Numbered from the stretch's first letter, positions 1 to 15,758 are shown. The stretch is DNA of 64,000 nucleotides from Alternaria dauci (GCF_042100115.1 NC_091279.1:124001-188000); one strand, 5' to 3'. The notes: generated by a model from the letters alone, not told the origin. Numbers and translations: made by a program.

Positions 1-154
1 TCTTTAGTATCTAGTATTTATAATATATAACGTATATACTAGCTATACTAAATATAAGTATAAGCCTATAGTTACTTAGTTAGTACTTTATCTTAAAAAA
101 GTCTCTAAACGTACTATAATAATAAAAAAAAAGTCTATAAAGGCTAAAGTTAAA
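1..154 (+). mobile_element. Family A element, 3' end only (copy A1, cut by window edge)
   Basis: The segment matches the last part of the other family A copies, including the run around 105-150 with the AAAAAAAGTCTATAAAGGC ending. It is RIP-mutated. The rest lies outside the window, so length and target duplication cannot be judged. Confidence 0.7.
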
Positions 155-1691
155 TAAGAGAAAGTATAAAGAGGCTCTTTCTCTAACCTTATAGTATAAC
201 TTACTAAAGAAGCTAAATAATAATAGCTTAATTATATACTTTAAGTACTAGAAGAAGGGGTACTATACTAATAAGTACTAAAATAGTAACCTAAATAAAT
301 TACTTATTAATATTAATTAAGTAAGAAAAGGGTAAACCTTTCTAAAAATCTAAGATTAGTAAGGTAGTTATAAATTAATATCTTACTAAGTATAAAGCGT
401 ATATATAGTGTATAAGTAGAATTTAGTTAAGAAAAATAATTTAAAGTTATTCTTAATCCTTATATAGATATTAGTATAATTAGTTAAATTACTACTATAG
501 AAATAAGTATAAAGACTATAAAGAATATAAAGCTCTTAAGATTAGGATAAATAAGTTTAAAATATTAAGGTACTTACGTAGTACATATATTCTAGGTATA
601 CTTATTAGATAATAATAGTATAGAATACCTTACTTAAGTAACTATATATAGGGTAGATAAAGAGGGACTTCTTCTTCTCTTAAGGAATCTTTTTCTAGAA
701 TAAGAGTATATTTCTATTAATTATAAGTACTAAATATAGTACTAAGGATTTACTAAAGCTAATATCTAGTTCGTAAGTATATAGACTTTCTAAAAAAAGT
801 AAAAAGAATTCTAGTTTTAGTTACCTCTTAGAAACTCTCTAATCTACTAATACTTTCTTAGACTATAATATATATATATATAATATCTATATAGCGTAGG
901 AACTATATATCCCTAACACTTTATTAGAATATATAGATATATTTAATAATATAAAGGCTATAACTCTTCTAAGTTATAAGAGTTTAGATTATATAATTCT
1001 TATCTAACTTAGTAAAGAGCTACTATATAGACTACTCTATATACTCTCTTTATATAAGCTTTAGCTACTCTATAAATATATAAAAGAGGCTCTTTATAAG
1101 GGATAGATCTAATATAGTACTAGCTCTATAAGCTTACTAATTATCTTTATACTAAAGAAAGATAGTATACTTTACCTTTATATAGATTATAGAAGTCTAA
1201 ATATAATTACTATAAAAGATTATTACTTACTCCTACCTATTAGAGAGATACGAGATTACTTTTTAAGTATATAATACTATTTAATCCTTAATCTTAAGGA
1301 CGCCTATTATTATATATAAATAAAATTAAGAGATAAATAGAAAATAGCTTTTTAAACTTAATAAAGTTATTTTAAGTATTTAGTTATACTTTTTAAGCTA
1401 ACTAATACTTAAGTTAGCTTCTAGGCCTATATTAATAAAGCGTTAAGTATATATCTAAACTATATTTATATAGTCTACTTTAATAATATTCTTATCTATA
1501 CTTATAATAATAATCTTAAGCTATACTAGTATAAAGTATATACTATACTTTAGTCCCTTAGGGAAGCTAAACTTTATATATACTTAAAGAAGTATACCTT
1601 TATAGCTACTAAAGTTTATTTCTTAAGATTTATTATTAAAAGGAGTAGTATTTACGCTAATTCTATATATATAGAGATAGTACTTAATTAT
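155..1691 (+). mobile_element. Ty3/gypsy retrotransposon fragment G3 (reverse transcriptase relic)
   Basis: From about 1,080 to 1,690 the + strand, read through RIP stops, gives the core of a gypsy reverse transcriptase. The block IDYRSLN..TIKDYYLLPL near 1,175-1,240 corresponds to the DYRxLN..T..D.YPLP motif, and YFNNILIYT near 1,480-1,505 corresponds to the catalytic YxDD box with Asp codons mutated to Asn. The upstream part is probably the protease and linker but I see no firm motif. The element stops abruptly at 1,691, where an inverted LTR copy begins, so it is truncated or split by a later insertion. Confidence 0.7.
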
Positions 1692-1945
1692 TATATAGGG
1701 GTTTACTATACTTCTCTAAGCTTAGTTTATACTAAGGTAAGATAGATATTAGTAATAGTCTATAAGGTAGCGTATAGAATAATTAAGTAGATAAAAGTTA
1801 TTAATATAACTAAAGGATAATAATACTAATTCTATAAATAATAAAATAACTAGTTAATAATTTATATAAGAAATAAACTATTTAAGTTAACTATAATAAG
1901 TATAATAATAAGATCTAATATATTCTTATACCTATTACTATAGGT
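1692..1945 (-). repeat. Partial LTR of the G1 family (reverse orientation)
   Basis: The U5-side 250 bp of the G1-type LTR lies here in reverse complement and matches 4,120-4,370 and 12,300-12,552. The rest of the LTR is replaced by the family D repeat that starts at about 1,946. Confidence 0.65.
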
Positions 1946-3430
<1,485 letters not shown>

Positions 3431-3907
3431 ATAAAGTATTATAAGTTTTAAATTCTATTTATTATCTTTCTAAATATCTTTTTTATATCTTACTTTATAT
3501 AGTTATTAATAATACTAAGAAAGTCCTCTCTTATAATTAGATTAAATCTCTTTAGCTCTACTTCTAAAAACCTAAGTATACTAGTTTTACCCTTAGACCT
3601 TTACTTTTATTATTTATAATTTACTTTAATAATAAGTTTTTAAACTTTTAGGTTAACTCTAAGAGGTTACTTAATCTTCTTCTTAAGTTTAAGACTATTA
3701 GTATATACTTTTATTTATCTAGCTCTATAAAGTATATTATTATTAATTCTAATATTAAGGCTTTAATACTAAGTATCTATTAGGGTGCTATTATAATTAG
3801 TAATATTAATAACCCTAACTATATTAGTTATACGTATAGCTACTATAACTCTAACTATTATACTAAAGTCTATAATACTTATGTTATTATTTATATATTA
3901 ATAGTAT
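3431..3907. other. RIP-mutated stretch, unassigned
   Basis: AT-rich sequence between family D copy D1 and the G1 5' LTR. I see no domain, inverted end or match to another part of the window. It is probably a fragment of an older element. Confidence 0.4.
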
Positions 3908-4370
3908 TATAAAGTAATAAGGAGGATCTCTCCTTAACGTAGGTTATATAGTAAGAGACTATTAAGTAACTATATAAGAAAGTAATAATTAGTATAAGGC
4001 CCTAGTTATATAAACTAATATCTTACTAAGATAAGCTATCTAGGATAGTTAAGGTAGATAGGATAGTAGGCTATTATAACTATCTATAACTTATAAGATA
4101 GTAGTAATAATAATAGATAAGGTAATAAAGATATAAGGATAGAAAGGTTTTATTATTATACTTATTATAGTTAACTTAAATAGTTTATTTCTTTTACAAA
4201 TTATTAACTAGTTATTCTATTATTTATAGAATTAGTATTATTTATCTCTTAGTTATAATAATAACTCTTTTCTACTTAATTATTCTATATACTACTTTAC
4301 AGACTATCGCCTAATCCTATCTTACCTTAGAAAGGACTGAGCTTAGAGAAGTATAGCAAACCCTTATATA
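3908..4370 (+). repeat. 5' LTR of gypsy element G1
   Basis: This 463-bp unit ends in a block (GAGAAGTATAGCAAACCC) shared with five other copies and lies directly upstream of the G1 gag region. The canonical TG..CA ends are changed to TA..TA, as RIP would do. Its start is like that of the LTR at 17,619-18,090, while the U3 half differs from the G1 3' LTR. Confidence 0.65.
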
Positions 4371-7300
4371 ATACTTTAACTACCTTAAATATTAGTAGAT
4401 ATTTAACTAATAGAATTACCTAATTAAGATTTAGTAATAATATCCTATAGAACTACTTAGAATAATATAGCCTAGGGTTTAGGACTCTTAATATAAGAGC
4501 TATATAATAATAAAATACTTTATATATTTAACTCTAAGGTAGAGGATAGCCTAAGTATTAGAGAACTTAGGAATCTTAAGTAACTAGCCTATATCTAAGC
4601 TTAGTAGATAGCTAGAATATAAGATATAATTAATTAGCTTATAAGTTAGCTAATAGCTATACCTAATAAAAGATCCCCTACTATTAAGAAGCCTAAGATA
4701 GTAGCGCTTAAGAAATATAATAGAGGATAAGAGGAGTTATATATATTCCTTACTTAAGTTAATCTTTATTATAAATTTAATAAAGTACTAAGTAACTAAG
4801 ATAAGATCTTTATAGTAAGTATATACTTAAAAAGATAAGCCTTAAACTAAATATAACTTTATATAAATAACTACTTACTAGATATAGAATACTAGGGAAC
4901 TAGAGAGGAAACTAAAGCTATATTTACTAGTTAGAGTAAATTTAAGTAAGAGATAAAATATATCTTTAGAGAAGTAAACGCTAAGAACTAAGTAGAGAAG
5001 AAAATTACTTTCTTAAAGTAAACTAAGTCTATATCTATATATATAATAGAGTTTAAGTAACTATAGGTATAGATTAATTAAGATAATATAATACTTTAAA
5101 TAGTATTTAAAGTAAGCCTAAAAGAAAATATTAAGAATAGTTTTATATACTATAATAAGCCTAGAATACTATAAGCTCTAATTAAGCTAGCTATATATAG
5201 ATAACTATAATTTTTTATTTTCTGTAAGTAGGGGGGTATTATTAAAATAGAACTTTAAAAAAGTAAAAAGTAGCTGTCCCTCTACTTACTAGTTATAAAA
5301 GTTAATAAAAAAGATAAAGTAATAACGCAGTTCGAACGCTAGACTAATTAGTGTTTTAGGGTAGTGAAGCTCTGACGTCTATGCGCGAAAACTAAAGTTA
5401 AAAAAATTTACTAAAGGTAACTAAAAAGACACCTATTAAACCTTAGTAGGCCTAATAGGGATTACTAGTATTAGCTAGTAATACAATTATAATATATTAT
5501 AAAGGGAGGATATAGTATCTTTACTATAATTAAGCTTACCTAGAATTTTATACGTTTCTATAAAAGCCTAGCTACTTCTAACCTTTATACTAATACTAAC
5601 TTATAAGCTTTAATCCCTTTAAGACTTTTAAGACTTACCTTATATATAAACTACTATATATATAATATATTTCCTCTTTATCCTTATCTAGGATATCTTC
5701 TAGCCTAGCCTAAAAACCTTAGCTAGATGGGTACTAATTAATATATCTATAAATATATAATATACCTACCTTATATATACTTAGGAGCTACCTAGAGTAG
5801 TCCTTAATAAGTTAGATAAGTAATTACCTAAGTTCTACTACCTCTTATAGACTAAGATAGTAGATAATATTAATATTATTAATACCTCTAATATTAGTAA
5901 TATTAAAGTAGAGGAGATAGTAAAGAAGAGTAGAATATAGATACTAAAGGACGTAGAGGAGGTTATCTATAAGGCCTAGATTAATAATACTAGTAGTAGT
6001 AAAGTCCTTATAGTTAGCTATCTTACTATCCTAGTATTAGGAAAGGGATTAAGCTAGGAGACTAAGACCTAGCTATAATAGTAAATAGGTAACGTTAGGA
6101 GGGTAATTAATAATTAATATCCTAGGCTTAAGGAGAGGGAATTTAAATAGATACTATAGGGATAAGAGAATAAGGCGTAGATAGTACTAGTACTAATATT
6201 CCTCTAACTAAAGCTAATTATTAGATAGTAGTAGCTATACTATAGGTAGCTAGTTAGTTATTCTTAAGAAGGGGTAGTAGAGGTAGTAGTAGTAGAGGTA
6301 GTAGTAGTTATAAAGGGCGGCTGCGAAGGTTATAAAGGGCGGAAATAGTAGAGGATAGTAGAGAATAGTAGAGGATAGTAGAGGATAGTAGAGGATAGTG
6401 TGTATATTAGAAGGTTACTGCAAAAACTACTAGGTTAACTAACGTACTAATAAGAGCCTCTAGCGTCTAAGAAAATATATTACGTTAAGGTAGAATTACT
6501 AGGTGTAATATCTAACTAGGACTAAGGTATTAATAGCTTACTACTTATCTCTAGTAAGCGTCTAATACTACTATATATCTTTAGTATCTAGTATTTATAA
6601 TATACTATATATATATTAGTAGTACTAAATATAGGTATAAGCCTATAGTTACCTAGTTAGCGCTTTATCTTAAAAAAAGTCTCTAAACGTACTATAATAA
6701 TAAAAAAAGTCTATAAAGGCTAAAGCTAAATAGATAACTACTTATAGGAATAGTCTTAGTAGAAAGGATAATTTTAGCTAATAATAGCTAATACTAAGAA
6801 GTAGTATAATAAGTATAATAAAGATAGTAATACTATTATAACTAGTAAGGTATAAGAAAAGGCTAAAGAAAAAAAGACCTAAAGATAAAGATAAGATACT
6901 CTCTCTAAGGAAGAACGCTAGAAGTGTTATAATAATAAAGTATATCTTAGGTGTAGTAAAATAGGAAATTTTACCTAAGACTATAGGGAAGAATAGGTAA
7001 AATAGGTAGCTATTAAGATCTAAATAATTAGATAGGGTACGCCTTACCTAACTCTAGTAGAATTAGATAATAACCTAAGTAACTTAGACCTCTATAATAA
7101 GGTATACTAAGTAATTAATAAGAAATTTATAATAATTTAGTAGCCTAAGGTATTAGTTAAAGAAGAATTAAAGAATAATAACTAAAAGATTAAGGGTTAA
7201 GATATATTAAACTAACTAGTTAATAACTAATACTAGATTTATAGTAGTAATATATACTATATTAATAACTATAATATTTAAGGATAAGTTATTATTACTA

Positions 7301-10300
7301 GTAAGAATACTAAGGATATTAGTTACTAAGTAGTATACTAATAACCTTACTTTAAAGACCTATTAACTAAGGTTAAGGACTAAGAAGCTTCTAAAGTAGA
7401 AGATATAAAGGATTATAAAGAGTTATATTAGTATAACTATAAGATTAATTATAAGTTCTATAAGTAAGATAAGGAGGAATATAAGATAAATTAAGATTAG
7501 TATTATTATATAAACCTCTAAGTAGATAAATATCTAGTAGATAACTACTATTTATATAAACTAAAGAAAGTAGAGATCTACTATAAACTCCTATAGACGT
7601 AATAAAGGAATAGATATAAGTTCTATTAAGATTAACTTAATAAGGTATAATAGGTAGACGACTACTACTATACTACGTTATTATTAAATATCTATAAGGT
7701 TATAGATTACCTAATATATAAGGCTAAGAAGGCCTAACTAAGAAAGAGGATTACTAAGGGGGAGATCCTTTATTAGAATATCTACTAGAGCTTCTATTAT
7801 AATAATAGGTGCTTAACACACTATAGCTTAAAGAATAATATAGGCTATTTCCCTAAGTATAAGAGAGAGAAGTAGTTAAAAAACTAGGACACTACTAAGG
7901 ATAGGGTCTTACTAGTAAGGGCGCGCCTAAAATAACCCTTAGGAAGGTATAGGATACTAATAGTTAGGTAAAGTAGTTACTTATAACTATATCTATATAG
8001 GGATAGAATATTAAGGCGCTTATAGATAGTAGGGCTATATAGATAATAATCTTACCCTAAGTAGTAGAGAAGTATAGAGTACCCTACTAGATTAAGAAGA
8101 ATCTAGTACTAGTAGTGCTAGCTAACAAAAAGCTTATAGAATATAGAAATAGTATAATATAGATAGAAACTAAATTAATAAAGCTATAGATAGCTAGTAT
8201 AGAGTACTAAATAAATATTAATATTATAGATCTAGGAGGACTAGATATATTAATAGGTTATAATTAGCTAGATACCTATAACCCTACTATTAACTAGTAA
8301 AAATAGATAATACTTAGAAGAGAACTTATATATAAGGTTACTAGAGTATATAGAAGAGTAAGCCTAAAGGACTAGAGCTTAACCTAGGATAGGAGGTTTA
8401 GTAAGATCTTACCTTATAAGATTAGGAGAATCTATAAGAAGGACCCTTAGAGAGTAAGAGTTATCTAGATAAGATAAGTTATAACTATAAAGGAAGGATA
8501 CTTACTATTAGAGATACTAAAAGAGTATTAAACTAATAAGTTTAGAGAACTCTTTAAGGAAAATAAAGCTATAGATCTAGTAGACTATTAGGATTAGGAT
8601 TATAAGATTATCCTTAATAAAGGGGTAAAGCTAAGCCTAGGACTAATATACCCTATGTTACCTAAGTATAATACTAAGCTAAGGGATTATATCTAGAAGA
8701 ATCTAAAGAAAGGATTTATCTAACTAGGATTAGGCCTAATAGCCTTACTTATCTTATTTATAAAGAAGCCTAATAAGAAGTAGTAACTATATATTAACTT
8801 TTATAGGTTAAATAGTATTACTTAGAAGAACTAATATCCCTTACTACTAATAACTAAGCTTATAGATTAACTTTAAGGAGCTAAGTAGTTTATAAAGTTT
8901 AATATTTAGGAAGGATTATACTAAATTAGGATTAAGGAAGGATATAAATAGATAATAGCTTTTAAGATAAAATATAGACTATTTAAATATATAGTAATAC
9001 CTTTTAGGTTAATAAATGCCCTAGTAATATTTTAGTTAGTTATTAATAATATACTCTATAAGTACTTTAGAATCTTTATTATGGCGTATATTAATAATAT
9101 ACTAGTTTATACTAGTAGGATACTAGAAGAATATATAGAGTATATTAAGAAAGTACTAAGGAAGCTTAAGGAATATAAGCTATACCTATAGCTAGGGAAG
9201 TATAAATTCTATATAAAGGAAATATAATACCTAGGCTTTATAATACTTATAGAGGGAGTAAAGATAAATTTAAAAAAGATAGTAGCTATATAGGAGTAGC
9301 TAACGCCTAAAATAGTTAAGGATATATAATCTTTCCTAGGATTTACTAACTACTACTAAAAGTTTATTAAGGATTACTTAAAAATTATAATACCCCTCTC
9401 TAAGATTATAAAGAAGGAGGTTAGTTTTAATAGAATAAAGAATATTAAGAGGCTTTTAATTAAATTAAGTAGATATTCCTTAAGGCACCTATACTAGAGA
9501 TATATAACCTAAAATAGGAGACGTAAGTTAAGACTAATATATTAGACTATATACTTAGAGCTATATTATTATAGTAGTACCTAGATAAGAAGTAGAGACT
9601 AGTATTCTACTACTTAAGAAAGTTCTCTAGAGTAGAACTTAACTATAATATTTATAATAAGGAGCTACTAGGAGTAGTTAATACCTTTAAATAGTAGGAA
9701 GTCTATTTACTAAAACTACTATACTAGATTAAGGTTTTTACTAATTACTAGAACTTAGTAGGTTTTATAATAATAAAGAAACTTAATTAATAATAAGTTT
9801 AATAAGCTAAGGTACTAGCTTAGTTTAACTTTAAGATAACTTACTATACTAAAATATTTAATAAAGTAGTAGATACCCTAAGTAAGAAATCTAAGTTATA
9901 TAAAGAAAGTTATAAGGAACTATATAATACTATATTTAAGAAGATACTTAATAGTACCCTATATTATAACTAGCTAGAACTAGCTAAGGTAGCTAAGGTA
10001 GCTAAGTAGGTAGAAACTCTTTAGTAGTAGTAGTAGTAGAGAGTAGCTAACTAGTAGTTTAAGCCTAAAGAAAATTACTTTAAAAAATTATTATAAGATA
10101 AATAAGAGTACTAAGATATAATTTAAAGTAATTAAATATATATATACTACTATATATAAGATTAAATCTTATTAAGGAACTATATAAGTCCCTAGAGTAT
10201 AGATATATATTACTAAAAGAAATAGTTAAATGTTTAGTAAAGGTGTTTATAATACTATACTTATAAGTAAAGGTATAGGACGTCCTAAGTAACTATTTAG

Positions 10301-12107
10301 CTTATTACTAGAATAAGCCTAAGAGATATAAGCTTTATAGCCTATTATAACCCCTACTACTACTAATAAGACTATAGAGTAGTATAATAATAAACTTTAT
10401 AGTAAAGCTCCTAAAATTATTAGAACTAGGATCTAAAAGATTATATAATATAATCTTAGTTATTATATATTAATATATAAAAAGAGTAAAGTTTATACTT
10501 ATAGAAGAAACTATTATAGTAGAGGAATACGCGTATAAGGTTAGTAAGGTACTAGTATTAAAGTATAGGATACCTAAAAAGTTTATTACTAACTATAATA
10601 AACTATTTACTTCTAAGTATTAGAATATATTCCTAGTAAAATTAAGTATAAAGAAAAAGCTATTAACTAGCTTCTACCCTAAAATAAATAGTTAGATAGA
10701 ATAAATAAACTAGATATTAGAATAGTATTTAAGGATATATACTAATAAGTTATAAGATAACTAAGTTAAACTCTTACTAATAGTATAATTAGCTTATAAT
10801 AGTACTAAGTTTATAATAACTAAGTACTTACTATACTACGTAAACTATAGATATAAGCTAGTTACTTACTAAGATCTAAAGGATATAGAAAGTATTATAG
10901 TAGGTATAAATAATAAAGCTTACTTAATATAAGAGCTATATATAGAATTAAGTAAGAATATAGTTTATAGGAACCTTATAATAGCTAAAGTAGCTAATAA
11001 GTAAAGGATTAAGGGACTAACCTTTAAGAAAGAGGATAAAGTTTTCTTATTATAATAGAACTTAAAAACTAAGTAACTAAGTAAGAAACTAGATAGCCTC
11101 TAAGTAGGACTATTTAAGGTTCTAAAGGAAATAAGTAATATAAATTAAAAACTCTAACTCCTATTAGGTATATATATTTACTTTATCTTTTATAAGAACC
11201 TCTTAGAAAGAGTACTTCTAGATACTAAACTAGCTACTAATATAGAGCTTAAAGATAATAAGTATAAAGTTAAAGAAATTAAGGATTTATAGAAAATTAG
11301 TTATTAGTAGAAATACTTAGTTAAGTAGCTAAGATAGCTTAAGAGCTAAAATACTTAGGAACTAAAAGAAAATTTAATAAACTATAAGTTATAAGTATAT
11401 AAATACTATTAAAGATACTTAGAGAAAGGAGGATTAAGTCCTTAAGAAAAGAAAAGAATTTAGAAAAAAAATTAAAAGAAGTATTATCTTATAACTAGCT
11501 TAAGTTAGTTAATAGTCTAGATAATAATAGTTTAGTTAACTAAAAGTCTATACTAAGAGTAGAGTTCCCCTTAGTTTACTTTTTTATATAATCTTAAAGA
11601 TTTAGAATAGTAAGATCTTAATTAGTAAATACTTACTCTTACGCCTTAGCTTTTAGAAGCTCTAGCTTACTTTAAGCTAGCTAAGCTTCTAGCTATATAA
11701 CTTTTAGATACTTTATATACTTCTTATACTAAACTTTCTATTATTCTTCTTTAGAAATAAATAGGCTATACTTAGCCTTTACTAAAATATTACTAGTATA
11801 ATAACCTAATTTAGTATTTATAAAGTAATAAAAGTTTTTTTCTTTATAATACTTATAATAAAAAAATATCTCTAAACCTTACTCTTTTATATAATTAGTA
11901 TAAGTATAATACTTAGTAGTTAAGCTTTAGAGATAAGAATAGTAGAAAGATAAAACCTTAGGTATAGTTAGGAGAGGTAAGGAAAAAGAAGAAGAGAGGA
12001 TATAATACTATAGGAATACCTAATCCTATACCTTTACTACTAGACTAGGTATAAAGAAATAATAATCTAAGGTATTAAGATAATATACCTAAGAGAGAGG
12101 ATAATAT
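4371..12107 (+). mobile_element. Ty3/gypsy chromovirus G1, internal region (gag-pol relic)
   Basis: Read through RIP stops, the + strand gives the full gypsy order. Gag runs from about 4,400 and resumes after the A2 insertion. It is followed by a CCHC zinc knuckle at about 6,942-6,985 (LRCSKIG...), an aspartic protease LIDS block at 8,013-8,045, and reverse transcriptase at about 8,640-9,330 with the YxDD box reading YINNILVY near 9,089. RNase H lies at about 9,520-9,700, integrase at about 10,100-10,950, and a C-terminal chromodomain at about 11,270-11,390 with the Y-L-V-K and N-T-(W)-E blocks. A purine-rich tract (AAGAGAGAGGA, about 12,090-12,101) precedes the 3' LTR. The chromodomain and the order RT-RNase H-integrase place it among fungal chromoviruses. 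It is dead. Family A copy A2 is inserted in gag. Confidence 0.9.
5209..6729 (+). mobile_element. Family A element, long copy A2 inserted in G1 gag
   Basis: About 1.52 kb, bounded by a 12-bp duplication of the G1 sequence (ATAGATAACTAT at 5,197-5,208 and ATAGATAACTAC at 6,730-6,741). The first 290 bp and last 170 bp match the unmutated copy A5; the middle is shared in part with A3 and A4. It is RIP-mutated, without inverted ends. It carries short direct repeats near 6,270-6,400 (AGTAGAGGATAGTAGAGGA units). Confidence 0.8.
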
Positions 12108-12552
12108 TATAAATAATAAAAGTTAAATCCTCCTTATATAAAGAAAGCTATAGATAAAGAAATAAAAGTTAAGTATAAAGTATATTAAGTTATATAATAG
12201 GCTATTATACTAAGGCCTAATATTTAGGATAGTAGAAGACTTTAAGATAGTAATACTATTATAACTATTTATAATAGAAGGGATAGAAAAGATAGTAGAA
12301 CTTAAAGTAATAAGTATAAGAATATATTAAATCTTATTATTATACTTATTATAGTTAACTTAAATAGTTTATCTCTTATATAAATTATTAACTAGTTATT
12401 CTATTATTTATAGAATTAGTATTATTATTCTTTTAGTTATAATAATAACTCTTTTCTACTTAATTATTTTATATACTACCTTATAGACTATTACCTAAGC
12501 TTATCTTACCTTAGTATAAACTAAGCTTAGAGAAGTATAGTAAACCCCTATA
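12108..12552 (+). repeat. 3' LTR of gypsy element G1
   Basis: A 445-bp LTR in the same orientation as the 5' LTR, following a purine-rich tract. Its U5 part is nearly the same as at 4,120-4,370. Its U3 part instead matches the reverse-oriented LTR at 16,750-17,196. Confidence 0.7.
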
Positions 12553-14411
12553 TAGGAGTAGAATTATAAGTATCTTTATTATTATTTTACTTAAAGAGCT
12601 AGGTAATAGTAGCCTAATTAGTAATACTTACTTATTCTTACCCTAAGATAGTACTAGTAATAATTAAAGAAAGCTTTATATAATAGCGCTAAGATAGGTA
12701 AAGTAGAGGGGAATCTAAAATATTATAGTCTATTACTAAAGCGTTCTTAGGTAGTAGTAGAGGAGACTAGTTATTTATATTAAAGTCTAAATCTATAATA
12801 TCTTAATTAGTAATCTTATAGCTATTATCCTCTTAGCCTTATAGAGTATTATTTAGATCTTAAGTAAGTAAAGTAGAATAATATATAGAGGAATATAAAT
12901 AAGAATTAGACTTACTATTAGAGCCTAATACTAAAGCCCTCTTAATTATAATAATATTAGTAGCTAGAACTAAGGATAAGGAAAGGAAAAGTAATATAAG
13001 GTAAGAATTAATATATAACTAAATACTAAGCGCGCTATAACCTATAGTAGTAGTAGGTTAAGTAAGTAGGGTATTATTATAAAGAGGAGTAGATATTATT
13101 ATAAAGTATATATAGATAGTAAGGATATAAAGAAAGAGGTAGAGAATAAAGAGTAGAGTAAGTTTAAAGTAGTAAAGAAGAGTAGAACAAAGAGATAAGG
13201 GTAGTAAAGAATAGATAAGCTAGTATTATTATTATAGAAAAGACTCTAACTATTTACTATCTAAAGACCTACTATAACTAAGGTAATAGACCTACTTTTA
13301 AGGTAAGAGATAGTATAATACTAAAGTAATAGTAAGGTATATTATAAGAAATAAGAAATTTAAAAATATACTTAGGATATAAGAGATAATCTAGACTATA
13401 TAGTATAAGGAACTAGAAGTATATACTAAAATATAATATAAGTTTAGAGCGCTTAACCTAAATAAAGAATAAACCTAACTAGATAGTTAGTAGAACTTAA
13501 CTACCTAAGAGAGAACTATATCTAATTACCTTAGATATAGCTTAGAAAACATAGGATATCTAAAGAACTCTACTAAAATATACTTAGAATAAAAAGAAAT
13601 AAATTTATAATCCTAAGAACTACCCTATAAAGTTTAGGAACTAGAATTAAGAAAGATAGAACTATAGCTTAAAAATAAATATCTATTAAGTAGCTATTAC
13701 TAATCTCTAAGGTTAAAAACTTATTATAAATATAGAATTACTTAGCCCTTTAGTCTACTATATTCCTAAATACTCTTTAGAAACTAGGTTTTTATAAAAA
13801 TAAAAGAAGATAGATAGGACCTTTAATTTCTTAAGGGAGTAAGTAGTATAAATACTTTATAATAAAGAAGATTAAAAGTAATACTAATATCTTAAATAGG
13901 ATAAAGAAGTAAAATAAGATAATTAGATATAGATTTCTATAAGAACTATAGCTAAAAGCTTATTAGGATAGTAGTAATATAACTAGTTGACTACTTACTA
14001 CTAAAACCTAGAGAAGTATATAATAAAGACTAGAAACTAGTACTATTACTACTAGACTTAGTAATAGAAGTATCTTTAACTATAGTAATAGGCTTAATAA
14101 TAGGAACCTTAAGCTAAAGAGTAGAATTAATTAACTTTATATAATAATAAAGACTTTTAATATTAATAAGATATTAGCTACTAAGAAGATCTTTATAAGG
14201 AGAGGCCTTTTTATACTTTTTAACCTACTCCTTTAGAGCCTTAATAGTTAGCTTATAAGGAAAGTACTAAACTAAATAAGCTTTAGAAGAAGCTAGAGAA
14301 GCTAGAGTAAAAAACTTCTTATAAAGAGCCTTCTTCTTTATTAGTAATAGTATTACTAGCTTTTAAGTAGTAGTATACTTTATAGGAGTGAGTATCTTAT
14401 AAGTAGCCTTC
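12553..14411 (-). mobile_element. Unclassified repeat family C, copy C1
   Basis: The part around 13,950-14,411 in reverse complement matches 18,790-19,150 on the + strand. A long frame broken only by TAG/TAA can be traced, but I do not recognise the product. Because copy C2 follows an LTR directly, C could be the gag region of a further LTR element. Strand is given relative to C2. Confidence 0.5.
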
Positions 14412-15758
14412 TTAGCTTTAGCCTTTATAGACTTTTTTTATTATTATAGCACGTTTAGAGACTTTTTTTAAGATAAAGTGCTAACTAGGTGACTATAGGC
14501 TTATACCTATATTTAGCACTACTAGTACATACGTAGTATATTATAAATACTAGATACTAAAGATATATAATAGTATTATACGCCTACTAGAGATGAGATA
14601 TAACCTTCTAACTTACACGCTATCCTTTACTATTTCTACCCTCTATAGCTAGTCCTACTCCTACTCCTACTATATCCCTTCCTTATAATATCTATATTAC
14701 TACTAACTATAACCTCCTCTTACTACCTTTATAGTTATAGTTATAGCCTTATTTAAATATAGCTATCTATAATACTATTACTACTAGATAATTAACTTTA
14801 GCTAGAGGAATACTAGTAGTATAGCTATCTATACCTTATTTTACTCTCCTTATAGTATATATTTAAACTCCCTCTTTATAATACTTAGATCCTTCTCCTT
14901 AACTACCTTATTAATATCTAGGATTTATTAGTATAGCTACTTCTTAGTCTCTTTACTAACGCCTAAAGCTACTATAGCTAAGTAGCTATACCTAATAAGC
15001 TTAATAAGGTAACGCGTATTAGTATATATAATAAATATTAACTTAAACCCCTTCCTCCTTAAGAGTATTATTATAGTCTCCTTTACCCTCTCCTCTATTA
15101 TAATATAGCTAACCTTAGTCTCTCTTATAAGGTCCTTATTAGGTTTAGTATAGTAAAAGTACTAAAGGACCTTAGGTTTACGCTCCTCTAACTCCTAGAA
15201 GACTTTTAGGGGTAGTTTACTAATATATATAATACTTAGATCTTTTATATTATTAAATAGTATAAGTAGGACCTCCCCTACTAGGGTGTAATTATTCTTA
15301 TAGTATAATATATTAAGGATTATAGTATTTATATATAGTATAAAATAATAGTATATAGTATTAAAGCTTATAAGTTAGTATTAGTATAAAGGTTAGAAGT
15401 AGCTAAGTTTTTATATAACCTCCTCTTAGTTATAGTAAATATACTATATCCTTTCTCCCCTTTATAATATATTATAATTATATTACTAGCTAATAGCTAG
15501 TAATCCCTATTTTACCCACCTAAGGTTTAATAGGTATCTTTTTTTAGTTACCTTTAGTAAAAATATTTTAACTTTAGTTTTCGCGTACAGACGTTAGAGC
15601 TTTACTATAAAACGCTAATTAGTCCTATATTTAAACCGCGTTATTACTTTATCTTTTTTATTAACTTTTATAACTAATAAGTAGAGGGATAGCTACTTTT
15701 TATTTTTTTAAAGTTATATTTTAATAATACCCCTATACTTATAGAAAATAAAAAAATT
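14412..15758 (-). mobile_element. Family A element, long copy A3 (reverse)
   Basis: About 1.35 kb in reverse orientation, with both family A ends present: TTAGCTTTAGCCTTTATAG on the left, and the complement of the ATTTTTT..TTTTC start on the right. RIP-mutated. The flanks share only CTTAG, so no long target duplication is visible; one side has probably been rearranged. Confidence 0.75.
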
